Shown here: in pieces, positions 23,992-30,840 of the stretch
How positions within the stretch are numbered: the first letter of the stretch is position 1
Layout of the letters: each line of letters begins with the position of its first letter
DNA from: Paracoccaceae bacterium
Lineage (GTDB): Bacteria; Pseudomonadota; Alphaproteobacteria; Rhodobacterales; Rhodobacteraceae
Assembly (NCBI GenBank): GCA_003512825.1
Contig: DOOI01000200.1
Location: 1-30,840, forward strand
Reading direction: 5' to 3'
Length of the DNA: 30,840 bases
Program-made: the position numbers and the translations under genes
Notes under the pieces: generated by a model
Told to the model about the DNA's origin: nothing
The model's input: the letters and a program-made list of their open reading frames with translations, nothing else
Database searches by the model: none

Positions 23992-24786
23992 TTGGATTAC
24001 GAAAAGCTTGAGATCGTGATGCGGCGTTTGGCCTTGGAGGCTGGCGACAAAATCATGGAAATCTACCAATCTCCTGATTTTGAAGTCAAAACCAAATCCG
24101 ACGCCTCCCCCGTCACCGAAGCCGATGAAGCCGCAGACGCCCTGATCTCGGCGGGCCTTCGGGCCGCATTCCCCGATGAAGCGCTCGTCACCGAAGAACA
24201 ATCGACCAGCCACGCGCAATCGGTAAAGACGTTCCTCGTCGTCGATCCACTCGACGGAACCAAGGAATTCGTTCAACGTCGCGGCGATTTCACCGTAAAT
24301 ATCGCTTATGTATTAGATGGCTCGCCTGTGCGCGGAATTGTTTATGCTCCCGCAAAAGAACGCCTGTTCTATACCGATAAAGGCGGAAATGCCGTCGAGG
24401 AAATTGGTCCATTCAATAAATCTACTCCCGGCGAAAAACGCAGCTTGCGCGTGGCACGCCCTGATAATGGCTCCTTAATGGTTGTCGCGTCTAAATCGCA
24501 CAGAGATCAAGCGACCGACGATTACATTTCAAAATATTCGGTCAAAGACATGCGGAGTGCCGGGTCTTCTTTGAAATTCTGTCTCGTGGCTACAGGCGAA
24601 TCCGATATTTACCCTCGATTGGGCCGAACAATGGAATGGGACACCGCAGCCGGACACGCTGTTTTGGTTGGCGCAGGCGGCGACGTCGTTCGCTTTGATA
24701 GCCATCAGCCACTGCGATATGGCAAAGACGGGTTTGAAAACCCCTTTTTCATTGCCTTTGCGCCCGGCGTGGACTTGAAAAAATGA
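23992..24786 (+). CDS. cysQ: 3'(2'),5'-bisphosphate nucleotidase CysQ
   Basis: Mg-dependent, Li-sensitive phosphatase of the inositol monophosphatase superfamily. It hydrolyses 3'-phosphoadenosine 5'-phosphate to AMP and so protects sulfate assimilation and sulfotransfer. Metal ligands are visible in LVTEEQS and VVDPLDGTKEFVQRRGDF (the DPLDGT signature), with the second motif near the C-terminus in MEWDTAAGHAVLVGAGG. The start is chosen as TTG at 23992, which has AGGAG eight bases upstream and gives about 264 residues; an ATG at 23965 is also in frame but has no ribosome site. It is coupled to kdsB by a four-base overlap. In this context PAP recycling may serve polysaccharide sulfation, which is an inference. 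Confidence 0.9.
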   Translation: MDYEKLEIVMRRLALEAGDKIMEIYQSPDFEVKTKSDASPVTEADEAADALISAGLRAAFPDEALVTEEQSTSHAQSVKTFLVVDPLDGTKEFVQRRGDFTVNIAYVLDGSPVRGIVYAPAKERLFYTDKGGNAVEEIGPFNKSTPGEKRSLRVARPDNGSLMVVASKSHRDQATDDYISKYSVKDMRSAGSSLKFCLVATGESDIYPRLGRTMEWDTAAGHAVLVGAGGDVVRFDSHQPLRYGKDGFENPFFIAFAPGVDLKK

Positions 24787-25583
24787 GCGTCCTGATTGCG
24801 ATTCCCGCCCGCTACGCGTCCACACGCTATCCCGGGAAGCCGTTGGTCGCGTTGACCGGGGCAACGGGCCTAGCCAAAACCCTGATCCAGCGCAGCTGGG
24901 AAGCCGCAAGCGCAGTTAAGGGCGCAGACCGCGTCGTCGTGGCCACTGATGACGACCGCATCCGCACCCACGCACAGAGCTTCGGCGCTGAAGTCGTGAT
25001 GACTTCAGTCGCATGCCAGAATGGCACCGAGCGCTGTGCAGAAGCGGCCGAAAAACTGGGCGGCGGTTTTGAGATGGTGGTCAATCTACAGGGCGATGCT
25101 CCGCTTACCCCCGCTTGGTTTGTCGAAGACCTTATCGCGGGCCTTCGCGCCGCTCCTGATGCGGATATTGCAACCCCGGTTCTTCGCACCGAAGGCCGCG
25201 CCCTCACTGGCTTTCTCGAAGATCGCCGCGCCGGGCGTGTGGGGGGTACCACCGCGGTATTCGGGGCTGGAGGCCGGGCGCTTTACTTCTCCAAAGAGGT
25301 GATCCCCTACACTGGAAAAACCTACGCCGATCAAGATGATACGCCAGTCTTTCATCATGTTGGTGTCTACGCCTATCGTCCGCCCGCTTTGGCCGCCTAT
25401 GCGGGTTGGACGACGGGCCCTCTCGAAACGCTAGAGGGTCTCGAACAGCTTCGTTTCCTAGAAAACGGGCGCAAGGTGCTCTGCGTTGAAGTCGATGCAA
25501 AGGGTCGTCAGTTCTGGGAATTGAACAACCCCTCCGATGTGCCCCGCATCGAGGCGATGATGGCCGAGATGGGCATGGCATGA
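24783..25583 (+). CDS. kdsB: 3-deoxy-manno-octulosonate cytidylyltransferase
   Basis: Activates KDO to CMP-KDO for lipopolysaccharide core or KDO-linked capsule, in the cytosol. The 266 residues are close to family length. The N-terminal signature IPARYASTRYPGKPL at about 6-20 is diagnostic, followed by VVVATDDDRI (about 56-65) and MVVNLQGDAPLTPAWF, where the family has a QGDEP/QGDAP motif at the nucleotide site. HHVGVYAYRPPAL and LETLEGLEQLRFLENG are conserved in KdsB/KpsU. It overlaps cysQ and the following glycosyltransferase by four bases each. Its place opposite a KpsM-like gene makes a KpsU-type capsule role as likely as the LPS housekeeping one. Confidence 0.93.
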   Translation: MSVLIAIPARYASTRYPGKPLVALTGATGLAKTLIQRSWEAASAVKGADRVVVATDDDRIRTHAQSFGAEVVMTSVACQNGTERCAEAAEKLGGGFEMVVNLQGDAPLTPAWFVEDLIAGLRAAPDADIATPVLRTEGRALTGFLEDRRAGRVGGTTAVFGAGGRALYFSKEVIPYTGKTYADQDDTPVFHHVGVYAYRPPALAAYAGWTTGPLETLEGLEQLRFLENGRKVLCVEVDAKGRQFWELNNPSDVPRIEAMMAEMGMA

Positions 25584-26827
25584 CCCAGGATCGGCCAACG
25601 ATCAGCGTTGTGATCGTTAGCCGGGGTCGGCCTGCCAGCCTGTCACTTTGCCTTATGGGTGTCGCGCGACTGGTTTATGCGCCCTATGAAATCGTTGTTG
25701 TGGCCGATGCTTTGGGCTTGGAAGCGGCCCGTGCCTTGCCGTTTGCGGCAGCCCTCAAACTTGTCGCGTTTGATGAGGCCAATATTTCCGCCGCTCGTAA
25801 CGCCGGGGTTTTGGCTGCGGGGGGCGAGATCATCGCCTTTATTGATGATGACGCGGTTCCCGAGCCTGCATGGTTGGCCCATTTTGCCGCCGCCTTTGCC
25901 CAATTCAATTGCGCCGCCGTGGGCGGGTATGTGCGCGGCCGCAATGGCATTTCTTGGCAATGGCGCGCACGCAGCGTCGATGAGACAGGCCGCGCTTTCG
26001 CACTTGATATGCCTAGCTCCGAGCCGTTTTTGCCTATCGTTCCCGCGGGGCAATCGGTGAAAACCGAGGGCACGAACATGGCGGTGCGGCGTGATATTCT
26101 TTGCGCTTTAGGTGGTTTCGATCCCTCTTTTCGCTTCTATCTTGATGAGACCGACCTCAATCGTCGTCTTGGGCTTGCAGGCCATAAAACTGTGCTGGTG
26201 CCTTTGGCTGAAGTGCACCACGCCTATGGCCCGTCGGATTTACGCCGTGGGGACCGGGCGGTGCGTGATCTTACCCAAATCGGTGCCTCCTCCGCGATTT
26301 TTCTGCGCCGTCATGCCCCGCCTGACACTCACAGGCCCCGGCTTGACGAAATTCGCACCGAACAGCGACGGCGTTTGACGCAACAGATGGTCGATGGTCT
26401 GATCGAACCCCGTGATCTGCCCCGGTTGATGGCTACCTTGGAGCGCGGTATCGCACAGGGGCTTTCCACGGGCCTGTCCACGGGCCTTGAACCGCTTATC
26501 GCAATGCCTCCCTCCGCGCCTTCCTTCTCCCCCTTTGAGAGCCTCAGCACAGGCCAGCATCATGTTCTCGCAGGTCGCTTTTGGCGCGTCCGCAGCATTC
26601 GCCGTGACGCCGAACGCCTTGCGCGCGAGGGTCACATCGTCTCTGTTTTTGTCTTCTCCCGAACCTTTCTTTTTCACTCTGTCCGCTACCTTGCTCCCGG
26701 AATCTGGTGGCAAAGCGGCGGGCTTTGGGGTCGGTCAGAGCGGAAATTCTCGCGTCGTCAATTCCACCTTTTTACGAAAAGAGTTGATATAGAACGCGTC
26801 AGAGTTGCGCGCGCGCGCGGACTTTGA
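25580..26827 (+). CDS. Family 2 glycosyltransferase
   Basis: Cytosolic GT-A enzyme, 415 residues. The catalytic domain spans about 1-235. It opens with ISVVIVSRGRPASL, has EANISAARNAGVLAAGGEIIAFIDDDAVPEPAW (the DDD metal/nucleotide motif at about 90-92), then EGTNMAVRRDILCALGGFDPSF with FYLDETDLNRRL as acceptor/base region. A C-terminal region of about 160 residues contains a small repeat (GLSTGLSTGLE) and an aromatic, arginine-rich part of unknown function. The extreme 3' end is a GC-alternating run coding VARARGL. Start overlaps kdsB by four bases. Donor and acceptor sugars unknown; surface polysaccharide assembly is the likely role. Confidence 0.85.
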   Translation: MTQDRPTISVVIVSRGRPASLSLCLMGVARLVYAPYEIVVVADALGLEAARALPFAAALKLVAFDEANISAARNAGVLAAGGEIIAFIDDDAVPEPAWLAHFAAAFAQFNCAAVGGYVRGRNGISWQWRARSVDETGRAFALDMPSSEPFLPIVPAGQSVKTEGTNMAVRRDILCALGGFDPSFRFYLDETDLNRRLGLAGHKTVLVPLAEVHHAYGPSDLRRGDRAVRDLTQIGASSAIFLRRHAPPDTHRPRLDEIRTEQRRRLTQQMVDGLIEPRDLPRLMATLERGIAQGLSTGLSTGLEPLIAMPPSAPSFSPFESLSTGQHHVLAGRFWRVRSIRRDAERLAREGHIVSVFVFSRTFLFHSVRYLAPGIWWQSGGLWGRSERKFSRRQFHLFTKRVDIERVRVARARGL

Positions 26828-26875
26828 CAATAAATCAATGCAATTCCCCTAAACATCACCGCTTTTTTGCCGTTT

Positions 26876-26918
26876 TTAGCAATTAGCAAGCTTTCATGAT
26901 CCATAAGTCGTGTATGGT
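26876..26918 (+). promoter_or_regulatory. Candidate promoter/regulatory region of galU
   Basis: A tandem heptamer TTAGCAA-TTAGCAA (26876-26889) is followed by CTTTCA (26891-26896) and, after 16 bases, TGTATGGT with TATGGT at 26913-26918, resembling an extended -10 box. It lies in the 139-bp gap between the glycosyltransferase and galU, which argues for a separate galU-galE transcription start. The match to a -35 box is poor. Confidence 0.3.
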
Positions 26919-26966
26919 ATCCTTAAGCCGGGAAACACGGCGCAATTGGATATAGAGGTGGGGCGA

Positions 26967-27860
26967 ATGCGTAAAAAAGTAACCAAGGCTATCTTTCCTG
27001 TGGCAGGTCTCGGCACCCGATTCCTTCCAGCGACCAAGTCTGTTCCCAAAGAAATCATGACCTTGGTGGATCGACCGTTGATCCAATACGCGATCGACGA
27101 AGCCCGTGCCGCGGGTATCAAGGAATTTATTTTCGTCACATCACGCGGTAAGGGTGCACTGGAAGATTACTTCGACACTGCCCCCCAGCTTGAGGCCGAA
27201 TTGCGAAAGAAGGGCAAGGATGACCTTCTGGAGCTGTTGAAGAACACCAATATGGATTCCGGGGCCATCGCGTATATCCGCCAACATAAAGCCATGGGCT
27301 TGGGTCATGCCGTGTGGTGCGCCCGTCGCCTCATCGGTAACGAACCCTTCGCCGTCATACTTCCCGATGATGTGATTGCGGCGGAAAAACCCTGCTTGCA
27401 ACAGATGGTCGAGGCCTACGAAGAAACGGGCGGCAATATCGTGGCCGCAATGGAAGTGCCGCAGGAAAAGGCCAGCTCTTATGGCATTCTCGACGTCAAG
27501 GAAGATATGGGTTCCATCGTCTCTGTGCGCGGCATGGTCGAAAAGCCCGCCACGGGCTCTGAGCCGTCCAACCTTGCTGTGATCGGTCGCTACATCCTGA
27601 CGCCGCGTGTCTTGTCCAACCTCAACAAGATCAAGGTTGGTGCTGGTGGCGAGATCCAATTGACGGATGCAATCGCGCAGGAAATCGAAGCCGACCGCCC
27701 TGTTTATGGCTACCGCTTCCGTGGTCAACGCTTCGATTGCGGGTCCAAAGCAGGCTTCTTGCAAGCGACTGTTTCATTTGCATTATCGCGCCCGGATTTG
27801 CGCGATGAATTGGCAATGTTCTTGCAATCGGTTGTCGCGGAACAAAGGGCAGCACAGTAA
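26967..27860 (+). CDS. galU: UTP-glucose-1-phosphate uridylyltransferase
   Basis: Makes UDP-glucose from UTP and glucose-1-phosphate, the main donor for exopolysaccharide and cell-surface glycans; cytosolic. About 297 residues, normal for bacterial GalU. The nucleotide-binding signature AGLGTRFLPATKSVPKE is at about 11-27, DRPLIQYAIDEARAAGI follows, then FAVILPDDVI (UDP/metal site), MVEKPATGSEPSNLAVIGRYIL, and FDCGSKAGFLQATVSFAL near the C-terminus. ATG at 26967 is preceded by GAGGTGGGG; the frame extends to 26910, but the extra 19 residues lack conservation. galE follows after 3 bp. Confidence 0.95.
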   Translation: MRKKVTKAIFPVAGLGTRFLPATKSVPKEIMTLVDRPLIQYAIDEARAAGIKEFIFVTSRGKGALEDYFDTAPQLEAELRKKGKDDLLELLKNTNMDSGAIAYIRQHKAMGLGHAVWCARRLIGNEPFAVILPDDVIAAEKPCLQQMVEAYEETGGNIVAAMEVPQEKASSYGILDVKEDMGSIVSVRGMVEKPATGSEPSNLAVIGRYILTPRVLSNLNKIKVGAGGEIQLTDAIAQEIEADRPVYGYRFRGQRFDCGSKAGFLQATVSFALSRPDLRDELAMFLQSVVAEQRAAQ

Positions 27861-27863
27861 TTC

Positions 27864-28850
27864 ATGACGAAGCATGTTTTGGTAACTGGAGGGGCGGGCT
27901 ATATTGGGTCGCACGCCTGCAAAGCCCTGCGCGACGCAGGCTATACTCCCGTCGCCTTCGACAATCTCGTGACAGGCTGGCAAGACGCCGTGAAGTTTGG
28001 GCCCTTCGAACAAGGCGACTTGCTCGACCGCTCCCGACTTGATGCCGTCTTCGCCAAATGGCGGCCAGTGGCCGTGATGCATTTTGCGGCCCTCAGCCAA
28101 GTCGGCGAAAGCATGAGCATGCCGGGAAAATACTGGCTCAATAATGTGATGGGATCGCTCAATCTCTTCGAAGCCTCCATTGCTGCGGGGTGCTTGAATG
28201 TCGTCTTTTCCTCGACCTGCGCCACCTACGGAGATCATGACAATGTGGTCTTGGATGAAACGACACCTCAGCATCCGATCAACGCTTATGGGGCCTCAAA
28301 GCGCGCCATCGAAGATATGCTTCGTGACTTTGGAGCTTCAAACGGCGTGAATGCTGTGGTTTTTCGCTACTTCAACGTGGCTGGCGCCGATCCTGAAGCC
28401 GAGGTTGGCGAGTTTCATCGCCCCGAGACCCATCTCATTCCCCTCATGCTCGATGCAATTGACGGAAAGCGTGGCGCGCTGACCATTTTTGGCACAGATT
28501 ATGACACGCCTGATGGCACCTGTATCCGCGACTATGTTCATGTTTGTGATCTTGTGGATGCTCATGTGCTGGGTTTGAAATGGCTTGAGGATGGCCGTGA
28601 AAGCCGTGTCTTCAACCTAGGCACAGGCATGGGATTTTCGGTGCGAGAAGTTGTTTCTGCCAGCCGCACCGTAACTAACCGCGATGTGCCAATTATCGAA
28701 GGCGAGCGCCGTGCTGGTGATTGCACGCGTCTCGTTTCCGGCTCAAGCCGTGCGGTGCAAGAATTGGGCTGGCGCCCGAAACGCTCCGACATGGCCACAA
28801 TGATTGCCGATGCGTGGAGGTGGCACCAGTCTGGAAGCTATGAGCGGTAA
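27864..28850 (+). CDS. galE: UDP-glucose 4-epimerase
   Basis: NAD-dependent epimerase interconverting UDP-glucose and UDP-galactose, extended SDR family, 328 residues. The N-terminal VTGGAGYIGSHACKALRDAGY carries the GxxGxxG motif (about 7-13). MHFAALSQVGES and SSTCATYGD are conserved active-site strands, and the catalytic YxxxK is YGASK at about 140-144. RYFNVAGADPE and DYVHVCDLVDAHV are typical GalE segments. It follows galU by 3 bp, giving a UDP-glucose to UDP-galactose pair feeding the adjacent glycosyltransferases. The next gene overlaps its end by 11 bp. Confidence 0.95.
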   Translation: MTKHVLVTGGAGYIGSHACKALRDAGYTPVAFDNLVTGWQDAVKFGPFEQGDLLDRSRLDAVFAKWRPVAVMHFAALSQVGESMSMPGKYWLNNVMGSLNLFEASIAAGCLNVVFSSTCATYGDHDNVVLDETTPQHPINAYGASKRAIEDMLRDFGASNGVNAVVFRYFNVAGADPEAEVGEFHRPETHLIPLMLDAIDGKRGALTIFGTDYDTPDGTCIRDYVHVCDLVDAHVLGLKWLEDGRESRVFNLGTGMGFSVREVVSASRTVTNRDVPIIEGERRAGDCTRLVSGSSRAVQELGWRPKRSDMATMIADAWRWHQSGSYER

Positions 28851-30072
28851 TCCATCTGCCCATATACTTGATCTGACGCGGCTCACTCGGCGGGCCGGGC
28901 GGAGCTTGACCGGGGGCGATCGGGTAGAGCTGGCTTATCTGACGCATTTTGTGAATTTGCCTCAGCCGCTCTTTGGACTTATCCGCACCAGTCTTGGGTA
29001 TTTGCTCCTCAACAAGTAAGGTTGCCGCGCCTTTCAGGCGCGGGTCACGGGCCTGACACCTTGGGGCCCCCCTGATCGTCTCTCCCGGATAGCCCGCGGT
29101 CTGGATGACGCGCAGCGCGCCGCAGAAGCGGATTTGCGTCGATTGGCTCTTGCCCGCTGCTTGCCCGTTTCCTTGGGGCGTATGCTGGCAAAATACCTTC
29201 CAGCTGGGGCAGTCTATTTCAACACAGGGCATTCTAATGCCACTGATCGCGTGCTCTCCTCGCTCAAGCATCAGGCAAAAGTTCGTATTGCCGTGTTTGT
29301 GCATGACACTATTCCGCTCGATCATCCGACGCTTCAGCGCCCCGGAACTATTGAGCCTTTTCGTGCCTTCTTGCGCCGAATTTGTATTTTTGCGGATATG
29401 GTCATCGCCAACTCTGCGGCGACTGCGAATGATTTCGCGCGTCACGTGACCGGGACAGTGCCTCGTGTAATTGTTGCGCCCCTCGGGGTGAATCCGGTCA
29501 CGCCTCACCCTCTCAAGTGTGCTCTGCCACTAGATCCGTCGCGCCCGTTTTTCGTGATGGTGGGCACGATAGAGCCGCGCAAAGGCCACGCGCTTTTGCT
29601 GAATGTTTGGCAGGAACTTCTTGCCGTGCAGCCCGCAAATGCCATGCCGCAGTTGGTGATTTGCGGCGCGCGCGGTTGGGCCAATGAGGCAGTTTTCGCC
29701 AAGCTTGATGCATTGGGCCCGCTGGAGCCTCATGTCATAGAGGCGCCCGGTCTCGACGATGGTGAAATCGCTTGGTTGCTGAGCCGGTCACGCGGCCTTC
29801 TGTTCCCGTCCCTCGCTGAAGGATATGGTCTGCCGCCTCTTGAAGCTGCGGCCTTGGGCGCCGAGGTTATTTCGGCAAATTTGCCCTCTGTCAGTGAAAT
29901 CCTTGGTGACCGTGCCGTTTATATCAGCAGCACCGATGCATCCGCATGGTTAAGGGAGATTCAGCAACGTCTTGACGTTAAATGGGTAAATCTGTCGTTA
30001 AAAACGAAACAATCAATGTTTTTACCTCCAAGTTGGGATACACATTTCAACATGGTCTTAAGAGAGTTATGA
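28840..30072 (+). pseudogene. Family 4 glycosyltransferase interrupted by one in-frame stop codon
   Basis: GT-B retaining glycosyltransferase for surface polysaccharide. One continuous frame of 411 codons from ATG 28840 is broken only by TAA at 29017-29019. The first part (59 residues) carries HILDLTRLTRRAGRSLTGGDRVELAYL, a typical N-terminus of this Rhodobacterales GT group. After the stop the same frame continues with homologous-looking sequence (GLTPWGPPDRLSRIARGLD) into the full enzyme: HDTIPLDHPTLQRPG, VGTIEPRKGHALLLN and the EX7E motif in SLAEGYGLPPLEAAALGAE. No frameshift is needed. A nonsense mutation, a sequencing error, or a downstream TTG restart at 29134 are the alternatives. It overlaps galE by 11 bp. 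Confidence 0.8.
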
Positions 30073-30114
30073 GAAAGGTATATGCCGCCTAAACTGCGGT
30101 AAAGGATACGGGAA

Positions 30115-30840
30115 TTGGGGTTTTGGCGCACATATAGGCTTAGGCTCCAACGCAAGCGTTGGCTGATCCGCGCGTTTCGAAAACGCCGCGAATTAAAGGC
30201 TATTGTCAACCGAACTGCCGCAATAAAGCCCGGCGATATTCTGCTTTTCTGCACGCAGCGCAATGAGCATGTCCGCCATCCATATTTTCTAAAATACTAC
30301 CGAGATATGGGGGTGAATCACTTCCTGATCGTCGATAACGATTCGACCGATGGCAGTTTGGACTATCTTGCCGATCAACCCGACGTTTCAGTTTGGCACA
30401 CCAAGGCCAGTTACAAGCGCTCTCGATTTGGAGTTGATTGGCTCAATTGGTTGCAGCGCAAATATGGGCATGGGCATTGGACTCTGGTCGTCGATCCTGA
30501 CGAATTCCTGATCTATCCTTTCTCCGATACCCGCCCTTTGCGAGCACTGACCGACTGGCTTGACGCGTCTTCGATCAAGTCTTTCTCGGCGATGCTCCTT
30601 GATATGTATCCCAAAGGTCGGATCGATGAGCAGCCCTACCGAGCAGGTCAGGATCCATTGGAAATCGCCAGTTGGTTCGATGCGGGAAATTACGTGATTG
30701 AGCGCAACACGCGCTATGGCAACCTCTGGATTCAGGGTGGTCCGCGCCAGCGGATGTTTTTTGCCGACGCCCCAGAAAAAGCCCCCGCACTCAACAAAAT
30801 TCCCTTAGTGAAATGGGATCGTAAATACACCTATGTTTCT
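30115..30840 (+). CDS. Family 2 glycosyltransferase (partial, runs off the right edge)
   Basis: First 242 codons of a Glyco_tranf_2_4-type enzyme. A basic N-terminus (WRTYRLRLQRKRWLIRAFRKRRE) precedes the catalytic part: KPGDILLFCTQRNEHVRHPYFLKYYRDMGVNHF, then VDNDSTDGSLDYLADQ and TLVVDPDEFLIYPF (DxD-like metal site). LLDMYPKG and LNKIPLVKW follow. There is no ATG upstream in frame before the stop at 30100, so TTG at 30115 is taken as start; AAAGGA lies eight bases upstream. It follows the broken family 4 gene by 42 bp and probably belongs to the same polysaccharide cluster. Substrate unknown. Confidence 0.82.
   Translation, partial: MGFWRTYRLRLQRKRWLIRAFRKRRELKAIVNRTAAIKPGDILLFCTQRNEHVRHPYFLKYYRDMGVNHFLIVDNDSTDGSLDYLADQPDVSVWHTKASYKRSRFGVDWLNWLQRKYGHGHWTLVVDPDEFLIYPFSDTRPLRALTDWLDASSIKSFSAMLLDMYPKGRIDEQPYRAGQDPLEIASWFDAGNYVIERNTRYGNLWIQGGPRQRMFFADAPEKAPALNKIPLVKWDRKYTYVS

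Noticed and set aside
23850-24011. Small plus-strand frame of 53 codons between the export permease and cysQ
   Set aside because: Begins MTTHGPIGLSNL and is open to 24011, but it overlaps both neighbours, has no well-placed ribosome site, weak codon bias and no recognisable motif. Could be real, but I cannot support it.
26806-26819. Alternating GC run as a Z-DNA or recombination signal
   Set aside because: Short, lies in the coding end of the glycosyltransferase and is explained by alternating Ala/Arg codons.

Overview
The window looks like chromosomal DNA of a Roseobacter-type alphaproteobacterium (Rhodobacterales). This rests on the moderately high G+C content, gene products that resemble families from that order, dense operons with four-base start/stop overlaps, and frequent TTG starts. 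No rRNA, tRNA or CRISPR locus was seen.

Left edge (1-995): the 3' end of an insertion-sequence transposase and its terminal sequence abut, and apparently interrupt, a minus-strand polysaccharide chain-length/co-polymerase gene (Wzz/GumC type). From 996 to 5602 a minus-strand housekeeping block carries dnaK, dnaJ and pncB, with a sigma-32-like promoter ahead of dnaK and an intrinsic terminator behind dnaJ. alkB (DNA repair dioxygenase) diverges from dnaK and converges on cobO (corrinoid adenosyltransferase). The alkB-cobO gap holds two unusual repeat structures.

Centre (7332-21776): a large polyamine/amine island. One minus-strand operon encodes a complete PotABCD-type importer (ATPase, binding protein, two permeases) plus a short-chain dehydrogenase. 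A second minus-strand pair encodes a class III aminotransferase and a membrane-anchored strictosidine-synthase-like protein, preceded by a GntR/FCD regulator. Divergent from the regulator is a plus-strand operon with a second full importer (PotFGHI type) and a PuuB-like FAD amine oxidase. A shared TGATCAAA-containing motif lies upstream of both the aminotransferase and the second binding protein and is a candidate operator for the regulator. The likely logic is uptake of di/polyamines followed by oxidation or transamination. An EamA-type permease follows on the minus strand.

Right part (23030-30840): surface polysaccharide genes. An ABC-2 (KpsM/Wzm-like) export permease diverges from cysQ-kdsB-glycosyltransferase (translationally coupled). 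Then come galU-galE, a family 4 glycosyltransferase split by a single in-frame stop, and a family 2 glycosyltransferase that runs off the window.

The most novel-looking DNA is non-coding. Two loci (6457-6521 and 19526-19590) each carry three consecutive 20-22 bp perfect palindromes centred on TGCA and spaced 22-23 bp centre to centre. A second, separate dispersed element (6549-6625 and 22848-22907) contains 11-bp helically phased direct repeats.
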